Positions 25,401-38,515 of a DNA stretch of 64,000 nucleotides are shown here, in pieces. The translations under genes were made by a program, and so were the position numbers. The stretch's first letter is position 1. Every line of letters starts with the position of its first letter. This stretch comes from Benincasa hispida (lineage: Eukaryota; Streptophyta; Magnoliopsida; Cucurbitales; Cucurbitaceae). The stretch covers positions 88,034,999-88,098,998 of the forward strand of contig NC_052357.1 in NCBI RefSeq assembly GCF_009727055.1, in the 5' to 3' direction. The notes under the pieces are model-generated. The model worked only from the letters and a program-made list of their open reading frames with translations. It was not told the DNA's origin and did no database searches.

Positions 25401-26806
25401 ATTAAATGATAAGACATTTAGTTCCTTTTATCTTGATTTGTTGCCGTTGCCGTTTTTTTCTTTTCTCATTTATTGATGTTTGACATTGTACCTCAATTAT
25501 ATCCTACTTCATGAGGTGAGAAAATTTCTTCAGGTCTTCCAACCATGGATTCAAAGGAGGAAACTTGCCTTTGTCAAGCACAAGCATGTTATATTTGGAC
25601 TTTTAAGACATTTAAAACAGCAATCACTTGGAAGACTCCTGAGAGAAAATGGGGAGCCAGATAAAGAAATAATAGACAAGTTCGTTGGAACAAAAAGTTC
25701 AATTGTTCATTTTTATCATCGCCTTTTTATTTTACCAGATGCTGATAGTTTCTCAATGAACATAACGACAGGTTATTTTCAAGCATTGATGAGAACAAGG
25801 ATGGACTACTTTCCGCTTCTGAACTGAGAGCACTAATTGTTGGCATTCAGTTTGAGGAGATCGACTTAGATCATGATGACGCTGTTAACAAAATAATGAA
25901 TGACTTTGATACTTCTCGTGATTCCCATGTTAATGCAACTGAGTTTGGCAATGGAATCATTAGGTGGCTTACTCAAGTACAAGGTTCAAGACCTGGCAAA
26001 GGTGATGATGGTCCTCACACAATGAAGTACCTGCATAACTTTCATCAAGTAAGTTGTAATCTGTTCGCTTTTCCTTTTAATTTTTAAGGTCGCTTTTCTG
26101 AAGCATGCCCCAATGTATCTACAGGAAACAAAGAGAGAGCATGATTTGCTGGATGTCGGGGAACAGAGCGATGAGGTCGTAGAGGGAGTGGAGGAGGGCA
26201 AGGGGGTCTTGATCAAAGCTATACTCTTCTTGTTACTTGGAACTGCCATTGCTGCTGCCTTTGCTGACCCTTTGGTTGACGTCGTACATAACTTCTCCAA
26301 TGCGACTAGCATTCCCGCATTCTTTATTTCATTTATCGCTCTTCCATTAGCAACCAACTCCAGTGAAGCAGTCTCTGCTATAATCTTTGCAAGCCGTGAT
26401 AAGCGAAAAACTGCCTCATTAACATTTTCTGAGGTTTGTTCTCTTTTATACTTAACATTTCATTTCTTTACCCATAGTTCATTTATGCTGAGGACTGGTA
26501 GAAAAGAAAATAGGAAGGACTTGGAATATGATTGATCTCTAAGCTTTCATGGTGCAGCTATATGGAGCAGTGACAATGAACAATGTCCTCTGCCTATCAG
26601 TCTTCTTGGCTCTTGTTTACGTGAGAGGATTGGTTTGGAACTTTTCATCTGAAGTGCTGGTCATTCTCGTCGTTACGATTATAATGGGAGTTCTCGGTAG
26701 CTTCCGAACTGCCTTCCCACTCTGGACAGCTCTGGTGGCTCTCCTTCTCTACCCCCTGTCTCTTGTGCTGGTCTATGTTCTTGATTATGTCTTTGGTTGG
26801 TCATAG
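22430..26806 (+). CDS. NCL: EF-hand sodium/calcium exchanger NCL-like protein, seven exons
   Basis: Exons inferred from GT-AG sites and family conservation are 22430-22844, 23907-24092, 24804-24985, 25534-25679, 25772-26048, 26125-26433 and 26558-26806. They join in frame to 587 residues, the usual length for plant NCL. The ATG at 22430 is chosen because it starts a Leu/Phe-rich signal-peptide-like segment (residues 1-24); the open frame reaches back to 22415 only through TTG. The first exchanger repeat (about 118-165) has GPGIVGGLFLPALGALPDA; the second (about 463-520) has ALPLATNSSEAVSA. Between them lie two EF-hands with intact calcium ligands: DENKDGLLSASE (316-327) and DTSRDSHVNATE (356-367). 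Hydrophobic segments flank both exchanger repeats, so it is a multi-pass membrane protein. Family members exchange Na+ and Ca2+ at endomembranes or the plasma membrane in salt and calcium homeostasis. No stops or frameshifts were seen. The fourth intron starts GTTCGTT, a weak donor context. Confidence 0.9.
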
Positions 26807-28509
26807 ATCAGTTGGTGTTTTGAGTTATATTCAGGGGGTTTGTTCATTTATATTTTCGGATATCTTTGCACATACTCTCTGCTGAGGCTATGTTATACAA
26901 CTACTGTTCTGCTCTACTTAATTTGCTTCATTCTTGTGTTGGTATGATGTAGCAAGTAAAGTAAAATAATGAGCATAATCTATTCCTGAAATAATCAATT
27001 TCAAATCATAATTCTCACAAGTCAACTACTAAGGTATAAATATCTAATGAACAAGTTAGAACATGGTGAACTCTTTAAGAATTGTGTGTTTCTTTTACTT
27101 ATTATGTTAAATCTTGTTAATTACAAGTGATATTATATATTTGAAAATCACTCTCAAACATGCTCAAAGTTTTTATAATGATTTTTCTTTTTCTCTCTTT
27201 TCTGATGTTCAATAGGGAATGAAATCTTTTCAAAAAGAAACCATTTGTTGAAGGAAATATCACCTAATCTCTTAATGAAACTTTCTTTCTTAAATTTTAA
27301 GGTCGATTCAACTATTTCTAGTTTCTTGGGGGGGAAAGTACCAAAAACTTTCAAACCCTATTTAAAACCATTTTGAATTTCTGTGTTTTTTAAAAGGAAA
27401 ATACCACAGGTGATCATTTTCTGTTTCAACATACCTGAGAACTGTTTTTAGTTTTTCTTTTTCTTTCTTTCCTTCTTTTTCTTTTCTTTTAATTATTATT
27501 ATTATTATTATTATTATTTTAAAAAGTACAGACATGATAGAAGAGGCAAATATTCGTTTCAAGAGGGAAAAAAATAGTAGAAAGAAGGTAGGAGTTATAT
27601 GTGAAAAAAATTAAGAGAATTTGTAGAGAAAAAAGTCGAGAAATTTAAGGAATAATTGTAGTGATGACCTAAAAATTAGGTCAAAAATGCAAAGTAACCC
27701 AATATTATTTTTTATTTTTTTTTTATTTTTTATTTTTTTTTAAAAAAAAAGCCAAATGATGATGTCATAGATAAGTAAAATTACGTTAGACCGCATCGTC
27801 TTCTTTTTCTTCTAGATCGAAGACGGCCACACCTCCAACGTTGCAACACACGACAACTCCGACGCAACAAATTTCAAGTATAGCAAGATCACAAAGTGCG
27901 GATGGAACAAGACCAAGAACAAGACCAAACACGAGCGAGCGAGACAATAGATCTGTGAGAGAGGAACGATGGAGGGAGAGTATGAGAGCAAGAGGTCATT
28001 CCACGTGCCCGATAGTATTGTTTTGATAATTTCACCCAAATTTGATATTGGGTCATTTGACATTTTCTTAAAATTCGGGTGTTCGATATTTTGGTCTCAA
28101 TTTTTGGATCAGGTTTAGAACAGGAAAAAGAAATGGTAAAGAGAGAAAAGTAAGAAAAAGAAAGGGAGATCAGAATTTTAAATCTAGTTTTAGATTGATT
28201 CTTTCTTCTTCTTCTTCTTTTTTTTGTTTTGTTTTTTTTTTTTTTTTTAATTTTGAATCTGAATCATCAAAACTGTGGTTTGCAGAAATGTAAAACCAAA
28301 AAACCAAAAACAGAAAAAGCAACAAAGAAACCAACTTCAGGCTAAAATTTTGGGTTTCTTACACGAAACTGCATAATTTAAACCTACTTAATTTAAGCAA
28401 AAACAGAGCTTGTAAAAGGGTTGGTAACATACAGGTTCTGTAGCAATGGGGATTTCTAAGATATGAACACAAAGCACTGTGGGTACAAGATAACATTAGG
28501 CTGTAGCTT
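26807..28509. other. Intergenic: NCL 3' flank and simple repeats
   Basis: The first 200 bp are the likely 3' UTR of the exchanger. An (ATT)n microsatellite lies at about 27489-27520 and poly-T or poly-A tracts lie near 27705-27750 and 28218-28250. A GC-richer block at 27780-28020 (repeated ACAAGACCAA, GAGCGAGCGAGAC) matches nothing I recognise. 28260-28509 is the likely 3' UTR or flank of the minus-strand gene that follows. Confidence 0.5.
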
Positions 28510-30183
28510 CTACAACTTCAAATCTAAATCAAGTCTTTCTCCTACTTCCCCATTGCACTTGTTCATAGAAATGGCAGTTTCTTTCCCAGTTTTCACCTCT
28601 GCTGGTGGGAGGAAGCTGTAGAAAGGCTGCTTTTTGGCCAATCCGACAGGTTTCAATCCTCCCTTCGAAATATCAAACAAAAAAGAAAAGTAATTCAGCA
28701 AAAGACAGAACACCAAAGCAATCTAAACCATTATGCACTCTCATATCTCACCTGAAAAGGATGCAGTTCCGAATCGGAATCCATAAGATTCTGCAGAAGA
28801 GGATAAGTTGGAGGACATTTGACAATACTAGAGCTTGGACATGATGTCCAACAAGTAGCAAGCGAAGCAAGGGTAAGGAAGTTTCCATTAAAATCGTCAT
28901 CTTTGATGTTTTCCAAGGAACTTGGTGCAGATAAGCTCCGCACATGATCCTCTCTGCATATTGAAAAAATATTCTTGGCAACTATGACTTTATATCTAAA
29001 GCATATTGAGCATGATCAAATCAGACTGTCTTACCGAAAACTCAGTGCGCTTCCATTGCCGTGCAATGTTGAATCATCGGATCTATTTGGAACATTGAAG
29101 GAAGAATGGTTGTAATCGAACATCGGTTCAGTTGGATTGTCTGGAGAAAAGCGGGGCAATCTATTCATGCCAAACATCTGTAACTACATAATTTACACAA
29201 TCATTCACATATTTTGACACATACAGCATTTTTCAGTGGTGCTTGAATTCTTTACATAATCATAATGAAAATAAATCCAAGTAAAGTAATTGAACTCACC
29301 TTCTCTTCCTTGTCTGCCCAGATGGTTGAGTAGTTTCCATAACAATAGCTTTGGTTTGAAGGGGGCTCTATCTGGACATTTAGACCAGAAGACAGTGAAG
29401 TTGTTGATGACAGATTCACCTGCAAGTTCCATTAATCAAATTGGTCTCTTATTCAAAAGCACGAAGTTTGTTTTAAGAAGTATTAAATAGGCATTCAAAA
29501 AAAAAAAAAAAGAAAAGAAAAGAAAACTCATGCATTACCAGCGGAGAAGGTGCTTGATTTTGCTGTGCTCTTTGGAGTTCGTTGGAAGGCCCGCCAGGGT
29601 TAGTTTCATAAGGGAAATCAAAATTCGAACGAAATGCCAAACCGGGATCAACCCCGTAATTTTCCTTCTCAAGATAGTATTCACAAGAACTCTGCCATTT
29701 GATAGCATTTCCTTGCTCCAAAATTGTAACTGCAGACAACCCAGTTTCAGATCCACCACTATTTGCTTGATCCACCAATGGAACAGTGAAAGAATCTTTA
29801 ACATCCATGTTTAAAACAGGCAAAGGTGGCCCAAACATTGAGGTGGAAGAGGAGAGATTCACCGGAGGTGGTGAAAGGAATGACGGCGACCGGTTCGATT
29901 GACGAAAACTAGGAACCGGTAAAGACAAATAAGAGGAGGATTTGGTTGGTGACAATGGAGAAGAGGATGAGAAAATTGCAGGAGCTGCATCATTCTTCTG
30001 TTGTTCCTCTAATCTAATCTTCTCAAGCTGTGCAACACCAAGTCCTCTTTGTGGAACTTTCTTAGGCTTGGGTTTTAGTTTCTTAGAAGAAGATCTACCA
30101 CTAATACCACCAATTGTCCCAAAACTTCCAAATCTATTATTATAACACCTCTGTTTTTGCTCCTCGTCTCCCATTCCTATCAT
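28510..30183 (-). CDS. SPEAR/TIE-type transcriptional adaptor with C-terminal EAR motif
   Basis: Exons on the minus strand are 30183-29539, 29419-29300, 29177-29035, 28953-28752 and 28662-28510, all with GT-AG borders and in frame, giving about 420 residues. The ATG at 30183 is used because the frame further upstream opens only with TTG; a second ATG three codons on is equally possible. Near the N-terminus (about 34-60) is the SPEAR motif: a lysine-rich run, then VPQRGLGVAQLEKIRLEE. The rest is Ser/Pro/Asn-rich and probably disordered. The last residues are LDLDLKL, a canonical EAR motif. SPEAR/TIE proteins (SPOROCYTELESS/NOZZLE relatives) act in the nucleus as adaptors: the EAR motif recruits TOPLESS co-repressors and the protein binds CIN-TCP transcription factors, damping leaf and ovule growth programmes. 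A TCP4-like gene lies about 16 kb away on the same strand. The family is clear; assignment to a particular SPEAR or TIE paralogue is not possible from sequence alone. Confidence 0.85.
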
Positions 30184-30960
30184 CTTCCATCTAGACTTCA
30201 AAACAGAAACCAGTATTCCAACACACCCTAGTTTCTAAACAAGGTTATTCCACTACTATAACTAAAAGCCCAGCAACAATACATCTAAAGCAAACTCACT
30301 ATTTCCACTTAACAAAGCATAGGGAACTCTCAACAAACAAAACCCAAATGGGGAAAAACGAGAAACGAGCAATAAAAACCCAATAAAACTGAGAAATCTA
30401 TGGACAAAATATAGAGCGAGCGGAGCTACCAAAGCGAAATGAACAAAAAAAAAAAAAAAAGAGGAAAAAAAGATTAAACAAACAGAGAGCGAATTAGATT
30501 CTTCTCAAATCCAGTTGCATGTCTGAGAGAAATGAAGGGGAAAAAAAATCAAATCAGTCGAAGATCAAGAACAAGAAAAATAAAAGATCAAACATTAAGA
30601 TTAGATTACAATACAAAGTGAGGATTTTTGGAAACGATTAAGTCGCCAAAATCGTCGCTCTACTCCTCATTTCATTCCTAGACCGACTCTTGTGAAAATG
30701 AAATCACTCTTTTCTGTGTGTGTGATCCATTACTTACAAATACAATTTGTTTGTGGGTTCCTTTCCATGTAAATCTAAAACCCATATTTGAGATATTTCT
30801 CTCTCTGAAATTATGGATTTTAGTTCCAAAAAGAGCTCAAGGCCAAGCTAACTTTACAACCCAATTCATCTTTTTAGGTTTGGGTTTGTTTTTGTTTTCT
30901 TTCATATGGGGAATGATCTTTTAGAATCCAAATTGTGGGCTCCTCCTCCTTTTATAGCTC
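30184..30960 (-). promoter_or_regulatory. Probable 5' leader and promoter of the SPEAR-like gene
   Basis: Upstream of the minus-strand ATG the sequence is purine-rich on the plus strand (GAGAAACGAGC, AGAGAAATGAAGGGG), i.e. CT-rich on the coding strand, as in many plant leaders. TATAAAAGGAG read on the minus strand near 30955 (TTTTATAGCTC on the plus strand) is a candidate TATA box, which would imply a leader of about 700 bp. This is inference only. Confidence 0.3.
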
Positions 30961-32580
30961 TTCTTTCAACATTTGTATGCAATGCAATTCATCTCTTTCT
31001 CTCCTTCATACCCTTACCTTTTATAGTCCTCAATCTTTACCCATCTCTCTATTAACTCATCCCAACATTTAATCTACCTACTTAACTTTTAAAACCGTTC
31101 TTGATTTTGTGTCTAATAAATTTGTAAAATAAATTTAATCAATTTATTTTAATTTTTAAAATACTCATTTTCGTTCCTGCAAATTTCTCTATTTAATTTT
31201 GTGGAGTTTGGGGCGAAGATTTCCACAAAAAATTTGTTGAAATAGGGTCCCATCAGAAATTTTTCTTGAAATGTTTTTTTTAAAAAAGAAAAAAAGAAAA
31301 AAAAAAACAATTAACTTAAATTACCACTATAGAAAAAATTTAATTAAAAAGTTAAATTCCCATTTTTATTTAAATTAATTAATTCAATTTTCCAAGTTAG
31401 ATAAGTTTGAATTGGACATTTCAATTTAATGATATGTTCAGTTAAATGGCAGTGAATCAAAAATTTTATATAGGTGAACACCATGTAATAAAAAAAGGTA
31501 AAGAAAAATATAAAAAGTATTCATAGCTTTGTAAATTAGCTAATTTAATACATATTATAGTTGTCCTCTACAAGATTTCATGTTTTGAAATCAATCCATG
31601 ATGACTTTCTATATAACTTATCCAACAAATTTTTCTTTATATATGCTTTAAGACAATTATTCATTTGTTGATTTCTCTCTTATTTGATTATACAATCAAG
31701 TCCTATTGATTTTTGTATAAATCTTAATCGAGAAAATTTAATTTATATATTAATCAATTCATAAATTGTAGTTATTAAACCAAAATCTGTGGCTAATTTT
31801 TGTAATTTGATTTTCGCATAAAATCTATTGGAGATATATTTTTCTTTTTTGAAAATAATGACTCTATAGTCTCTATCGTTGTTTTCTTTTTAAAATATCT
31901 CTCCATATTTATTTAGAGTTAATTATATAAAAGTAATAACAATGACAGTATTATGCTTTATTACATAAATTTTCAAAAAAAAATTCAATACATAGATTTT
32001 AAAATATAAAAACTAAAAAATTGAGAAAAACTTATATGATATTTATATCTTGGCGTGTGACAACAAATTATTTTGTAGCTTTTAACATTGAAATTGTGTA
32101 AAATATAGGAAAAAGGTATAATCTTTTTTGGAGTTTCCAGCACTAGATTTGCAATTACATTTTGGATCTCCCTCAATTTAGTTTTGTTTTACTAGAATTC
32201 AACAATCAATATATTATTTCCTCTCCCAAAATCCCCCAAAAAAAAATTATATTTTTTTTTACAGTTTCTTTTATCAGGGGTGAGTCCCCAAGGAAAAATT
32301 AAAAAAAATAAAAATAAATAAACATCTCTATCTAAAAGTTTCAACGTTTATTAGATATAAAATTAAAAGTTAAAGAATTTAGGAGACATTTTTTAAAGTT
32401 CAAAAACATATTAGACATAAATTCAAAGTTCATAGATTTAGTTGGCACAAATTAGTTTTTTCTTTTACAGTGTTTTTTTTACTTAAAACAAATCTTAAAA
32501 ATTAAATGATTAAATTGTAATTTAACCTATATTTTTAAGCATTTATGCTTTTTACAAGAAAAAAAAAACAGCTCAATAAC
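30960..32580. other. AT-rich intergenic DNA, nothing recognised
   Basis: No protein similarity or repeat border was recognised. Open frames are short and strongly AT-biased. Confidence 0.6.
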
Positions 32581-32862
32581 TGTTGAGAATCCCACATTAG
32601 AAAATTCAAAGAGGATTCACACTGCTTATAAGATAGATAGGCTACTCATTTTATTCGCCAAATGATTTTGAGAATGAGCCCTCTATCAAATATGGTATTA
32701 GAGTCCATAAAGTACAAATGGGTATTGTCGATCCAATAAGAAGAAATTGTAATCCAATCAAGAATGGTGAACCCAAAAGAGACAATATCTTATTCAGAAT
32801 CTCACATTAGAAAAACCAAAGGGATTCACACTTTCTATAAGATAGATGAACTCTATAATATC
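32581..32862 (+). mobile_element. TRIM-like miniature LTR element
   Basis: A 108-bp unit starts TGTTGAGAATCCCACATTAG and ends CCCTCTATCA (32581-32688), so it has TG...CA ends. Four bases later comes TGGTATTAGAGTCC, close to the tRNA-iMet primer site TGGTATCAGAGC. A second, shortened copy of the unit starts near 32791 (AGAATCTCACATTAGAAAAA, then GGGATTCACAC and TATAAGATAGATGA). Two short terminal repeats, a primer site and about 100 bp of non-coding interior are what a TRIM looks like. The right terminal repeat is incomplete. Confidence 0.5.
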
Positions 32863-35290
32863 AAAATCTTGAAAGGTATTATGATTTTATGTTATCAAAA
32901 TATAAAACACTTGTGAAGTTTTTAGCTTTAAGTGCTAAAATGAGCATAGTTCAACGGATTCATTTTTTTTTATCATTGGTTCAAATTCCTATATCTCATA
33001 TATTGGATGATTGACTCAAATGCACGAAGATAGTTCTAATCCCTCTCTCTAAATATATATATAAACCTCAAATCAAGTTTTCATTTTTTTTATTTGTATC
33101 ATAAAACCAAGGGGTTTCATTTTTTTATTTGTATTATAATATCAAAATCCTGAGGAGTATTATGATTTTATTTGTATTATATTTTAAATTTTATTATGTT
33201 TTTTCTCCGCAATATATATATACATTCGGACCATTTTTGTCTTCTTTTGCCTCCTTCCATCATAAAGAAGTCCTCATTTCATCTTCACCCAAAAGAAATT
33301 CATCTTCCCCAAGCCCTCATTTTATCTTCACCCAAAACAAAATTTCCTTCATTTCTGCCACCTTCTTTATTTATTTTCAAATACCGATCATCTTCTACCT
33401 TCATTTCCACCTTCATATTATTAATTTGTTTCAATGTAGTATTTTATTTGATAAGTTGATATATTTTTGTTATTCAACAAAGAATTAAGTTTTTGATAAC
33501 TTTTACTGATTTTTTTAATGTTTATTTTGTTTACAGTGGATATTATATTGAACAAAAGTTTCACAAACCATTATTCAAACTTTTTTTTGGTAAGGGGCAA
33601 TATTTTTCTTTTAATAAGTTGATATATTTTTTTATAGTGGATTATCATAAGGGAGAATTACATGTAATTAACATTGTGTTATATATATTGGGGTTAAGTA
33701 TTAAAAATAACTCTAATAAATATAATAAACTTTAATGTAGTCCGCTTTACTGCTGGTTGGTATGTCTTCTTTGGTTTTTATCTACTTCTTTAAAAATAAT
33801 TACCTTGCAATTTTGTTGCTACTTTGGTAGTTTTTTTTGGAGGATGAAAAAAATTATTGAGGTGATTTTAAATGGAATCAAACAAAAATAGCTACCAAAT
33901 CAACAACGAAAATGTCAAAATTAATTTATGTGGAAAGAAACTTTGAATATAAAATACAACATCTAAAATGGCATGGAAAATCTTCCTAACATGTGTATGT
34001 CCATCCTAAATTATTTAAAACATGCATATAAATGTAGATCACTTCCCATATTTTGCAAGAAGCAAATCAAAATAAACCCTACCTATTATTCTTGGGAAAA
34101 AATTGTAAACAACTCACACCTTGTTCTAAAAGTATAAATTTTCTAACCAAGTCTATCCAAATGAAATCGCTAACAATGGTTGAAGTTTGAAAAAGAATTC
34201 AATGTGAGTCTTCGTATGCTTCGTTATTATCGTTGTCGTCAAAGCAAATCTTGAAAAGTTTAGAATATTTGACTATAATTTTGAAAATATTACATCATAG
34301 TCTCAAATTATTTACGTTTAAACATATAAAAAAGTCATTAATAAAAAAAAATATTACATAGTAAAAATAATGTTTTTTTTTCATACTTTTAGTAAAAATA
34401 ATCTAACTCAAATTTTTTAAAATAAAAAATTATCTTTAATTCACGTTCAAAGAAAATTTTAACGAAATCTAAAAATAGGTATTTAAATATATTTTTAATG
34501 GAAAAAATAAATCTTTTTAAATGTAAAATTTATATTTAAATCTTTTTAATTTTGCCAAAATTTTAAAATTTATTAGTAGTTTTTAATATAAAATTAAGAA
34601 TATGTTCCTAATGGGAAAAAAAATAGTGATATTACTTTATTTTGTAGAGAAAAGAAAAAAAGCTAAAACGAATTAAAGAAAGAATTTAAAGTTAATAGTG
34701 GCATTAGATTTAAACTAAAACATTTTATTTTATAACGGATTAATTGGAGAATTTGTTTTACGTTTTATTTCTGAAATGAAACAAAAATGTAAAATGTCCA
34801 TAATTTTGTATTGATTTTTTTTTTTACCGTGACTATTATTTCTGAGAAAACTCAACAATCAAGTCATTTAAATGTTATATATATATAATTATTTACTATT
34901 ATTTGAAATGATGTATTGATTGTTGAATATTAAATGTTTGAATGTTAATATTAATTTTATTGTTAGTAATATTGTATTGTTATTGTTATGTTTATTGTTT
35001 ATCTAGTCAATTTATTTTGAATTATTCACCTTAATATTGTAAATTTTATGATGATTAAAGAACAAAGATTCATGTCAATATAAAAGAATATTTATCATTG
35101 ATTTATAGTCAAATGATGATGCATGTCTTAGTAACAATATTTATCATGATTTTGTACCTACTTTTTATTATTATTTTGTTTGAAGGTAGTTATTATTTTT
35201 TAAAAAAACATTCTTTTATTTTTACATATTTTAAAAAAAAATAATAATAACACATTAATATAGTTGGCCTAATATATACTTACATAATAA
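32863..35290. other. AT-rich intergenic DNA, nothing recognised
   Basis: Open frames at 33129-33488 and 33493-33735 are Phe/Ile/Ser-rich, low in complexity and without recognisable domains. ATAT runs and poly-A/T runs are common. Confidence 0.6.
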
Positions 35291-35299
35291 GATAAATAT

Positions 35300-37133
35300 C
35301 AGATTGCATTGGCCAAACTACGATGGACGTTGTGGAATTTTATGTTATATGCATGGAGACACACACTTTCCACATGTTGCATGGAGAGTGTACAATTACA
35401 CTTAAAGATGTAGTCATCCAATTTGGACTCCCAATTAATGGAAGACCATTGATCGGGTCTCTAAATTATGACTGAGAACAACTTTGTGCCCTTAGGCATA
35501 ACCACAAATGACGCCGTTCTTAAGGGAGGCCATCTAAGCCTGTCATGGTTAATTGATCAATTTAACAACTTCGCCCATCTACCAGACCATGCAGATGAAG
35601 AGGACCTGCAACGATATGCTCAAGTATATATTCTCACGTTGATTGGAGGATTGATATTTTATGACAAATCCAATAGCAGAGTGCACATGATGTATCTTCT
35701 TCTCTTGGTAGATTTTGATGTTGCCAAGATTTACAGTTGGGGCGCTGGTTGTCTTGCATGATTGTATAAGCAACTATGCAATGGTGCAGTTATAGATGGA
35801 AAAGACATTGCAGGCCCACTTTTATTGCTACAAATTTGGGCATGGGACCGATTTCCTCTTCTAGCGTCTTGACGGCTCCATAGATACGAGACACAACTTA
35901 GGTGACAGACCACTTGCAATAAGGTAAGCATATTTACCTCATTATTGTTGTGTTCATTATGAAATATTAATAGCTAAAATTCAACTTGTGATTATTGTAG
36001 ATGGAATGACAACTTTTCTGTAATTAGAGCACTGACGCATGTTCTAATACAATATAGACACATATTAGATACACATGTGTCTAATCAGGTAATATTTTAT
36101 TCATTTTATTCATTCATATATCATATATTCATAATATTTCGATCTTCTGGTTAATTCATATTTTGACACATATGCATGCAGATTATTTGGGAGTCATATA
36201 ATCATCTTATCCAACTATTGTTGTCATACTGTCTCGATGGTAATGAGATACGAACATTCAGATGTCCACTCATATGCTTCTTCGTTGTGGAGTGGCATCA
36301 CCCAGATCGTGTGATGTGTTAATTTGAGATGTTGCAACAAATTCCTCAACCTTGCAACACAGACGTCCGACTTCATTCACATGATCTAAGGGGTAGGCAT
36401 GAGCAAGACTGGATTGCATATTTGGCTCGTCAAATTTCAATCTGGGAAAATCGACAGAGTTTGGTTGTTAATGGACCTTCTATTAACAACGGTGTAGGTA
36501 CCAAGCCTAGATATATTGAATGGTATTCCATTGTGAGGAGGCGGTACATAACTAAAGTAGGAGCATCCTATCACTTGTCGGTATGAGTTTATTATTTATT
36601 AGGATTGATTGATTTTATTTCTTCATTGCACACCAAAATAAATTTTAAAGTCATTAATTTGTTATTCAATTCTTTTTCAGGTCGAGCTTCCAAATTTGCT
36701 ATTATCTGCTCAAAGGGTCTTGCATAGACTCACCTCAATATATCGAGTGCGAAATTTCGATGGTGATGTTCCAATGGAAGAACAAGGTGATCCAACAAGA
36801 CATGAGGATGTTCCTATTCGACCTAATGTTCAGAATGAATATCCAATAACGCCACTCAATCATTTTACACATACTTCCATGATGTCCTCTCCCTCAACAT
36901 TTGAATTTTTTCCAACAACCCTCAGTACACTAAGTATAAAAGAAGGACAAACTTCACATGTCCATCCAAATGTCCATGACCAGTATGTGACATATCGACA
37001 ACGTAGTGAGGGTCTACACTTTGCAGAGGAAAGTCAACCATCAAGTATAAGAGGGTGTGGCGATCGTGGACACTATGTCACTCAACATGATCGATCTAGG
37101 CGTAATAGAGAATCTTCTTCCAATCGTGAATAA
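35300..37133 (+). pseudogene. Plant mobile domain (MAIN-like) pseudogene with preserved introns
   Basis: Similarity to the plant mobile domain (MAIN/MAIN-like, also in retroelement-associated proteins) runs through four exon-like blocks. Block 1 (about 35345-35925) carries FHMLHGECTITLKDVVIQFG, LPINGRPLIGS and GPLLLLQIWAWDRFP. Blocks 2 (36001-36089) and 3 (36181-36584) carry VEWHHPDRV and IPQPCNTDVRLHSHDLRGRH. Block 4 (36681-37133) is a low-complexity tail ending SSSNRE. The three introns keep GT-AG ends (GTAAGC...TTGTAG, GTAATA...ATGCAG, GTATGA...TTTCAG). The coding frame is broken: TGG-to-TGA stops near 35474 and 35759, a frameshift near 35480, TGA near 35869 and TAA near 36319. So it was once a spliced gene and not a processed copy. 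MAIN-family proteins act in the nucleus in transposon silencing and genome stability; this copy should be non-functional. Confidence 0.75.
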
Positions 37134-38515
37134 AGAACATTGTACCTATGATTAAATTTATTAATGAAATTCAATTACGAAAATGCACTTGCAGTCGACA
37201 ACACATCCTAAATAACCTTGAATATTATTTACAATAGTTGAAAGTTAATATCTATATTTTTGCATAAGTTTCTAATAACTTTAAACAAAAACAATAATTT
37301 GAAATTAAAAATTAATATTGAGTATATAAAATCAATCATAGAAATTTCTTAACCTCAAAATAACATTATTGTTTATACTGTTAAAAAACTAGTAATATTA
37401 CTATCAGAATAAAAAAACGAGATTAGTGAAATAGTTGATTTTAGGTAACAATGATTTAGAATTAAATAAATGAAATATTATTAACCATAAAAAAAACATA
37501 AGTAATGAAAGAGTTGGGTTTCGGGTTGTTAAAAGAATTTTAAAGAAAATAAAAGCAAAAATATTTTATTATTTTTTTTTTTTAGGAATGCGTCTCTTCA
37601 AAAGACGCATCTTTTTTTTTAAAAAAAAACGTATTCAATCCGAGAAAAAAAAATATTATCGAAGAGATGCATTTGGAGACAAAAAAAAAAAAAAGACCCT
37701 ATTTTCCCTAAAGAAGTTCAAACGACCCATTTTTCTCTATTAAGTTTCAAAATCTCCCCACAAATCTAAATAACCCCAATACAGGGTGGTGGGCGTACTT
37801 TTAAAACAAAAAATTAATTATTATATTATAGAAAATCTAATTTATCACTAATTTGAAAGTTCTAATATCATACCTAAGAGATACCTGTCTTCAAAAAAAT
37901 ATTTGAAATCTTACTCTACACCAAACTAAAATTTATGTATTATGTAACATTTATGCTCAGTTGATAACTATTTGGTTTTGAGTTTTTTAAAAATTATGTT
38001 TATTTAATTGTCTTCTCACAAATTTTTCTCATGATTACATATTTTCTATGTAGACATATTAGAGTTCTTAGTCAAATTTCAAAAACAAAAACAAGTTTTT
38101 TAAAATTATTTTTTTAATTTTCAAAATTCGACTTTAATTTTAAGAAAACACCCCTACAATGTGAAAATGCAACATTAAACTAATAAATGGAAATGGTGTG
38201 TGGATGCTTAATATTCAAAAATCAAAACAAAAAACTACATTGTGCTTTATTTTTTTAAAAAAAGTTTTAAATGTCACAAAAAATTGTAAACTTAAGTATC
38301 TACTCAATACAAAATTAAAAATTTAAGGATTTATTGCACACTTTAAAGTCTAGGGGCCTGGCATAATTCTAATTTTACCTTATTTGGATTATACCATTAA
38401 CATATAATCATAGATCTGCCATTGGTTTAGACTTTTTCATGCATTTTTTAGGTTGTTCCAAAGAATGTCATACCAAATGTCCCTTTATAACTTATTATGT
38501 GTATATTTATATATA
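37134..38515. other. AT-rich intergenic DNA
   Basis: No gene recognised. At about 37587-37611 GATGCGTCTTTTGAAGAGACGCAT-type fold-back sequence occurs (ATGCGTCT facing AGACGCAT), and a related word GAGATGCATTTGGAGAC follows near 37662. These look like remnants of a short inverted-repeat element. Confidence 0.45.

Noticed and set aside
26113..26535. Larger open frame around NCL exon 6
   Set aside because: The true exon is 26125-26433; the tail after the GTTTGT donor has no family similarity.
28605..28981. Open frames overlapping the SPEAR-like exons in other frames
   Set aside because: Shadows of the conserved exons; only the frame ending LDLDLKL joins correctly through splice sites.
33129..33735. 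Two consecutive Phe/Ile/Ser-rich open frames
   Set aside because: Composition mirrors T- and A-rich DNA, and no motif is visible.
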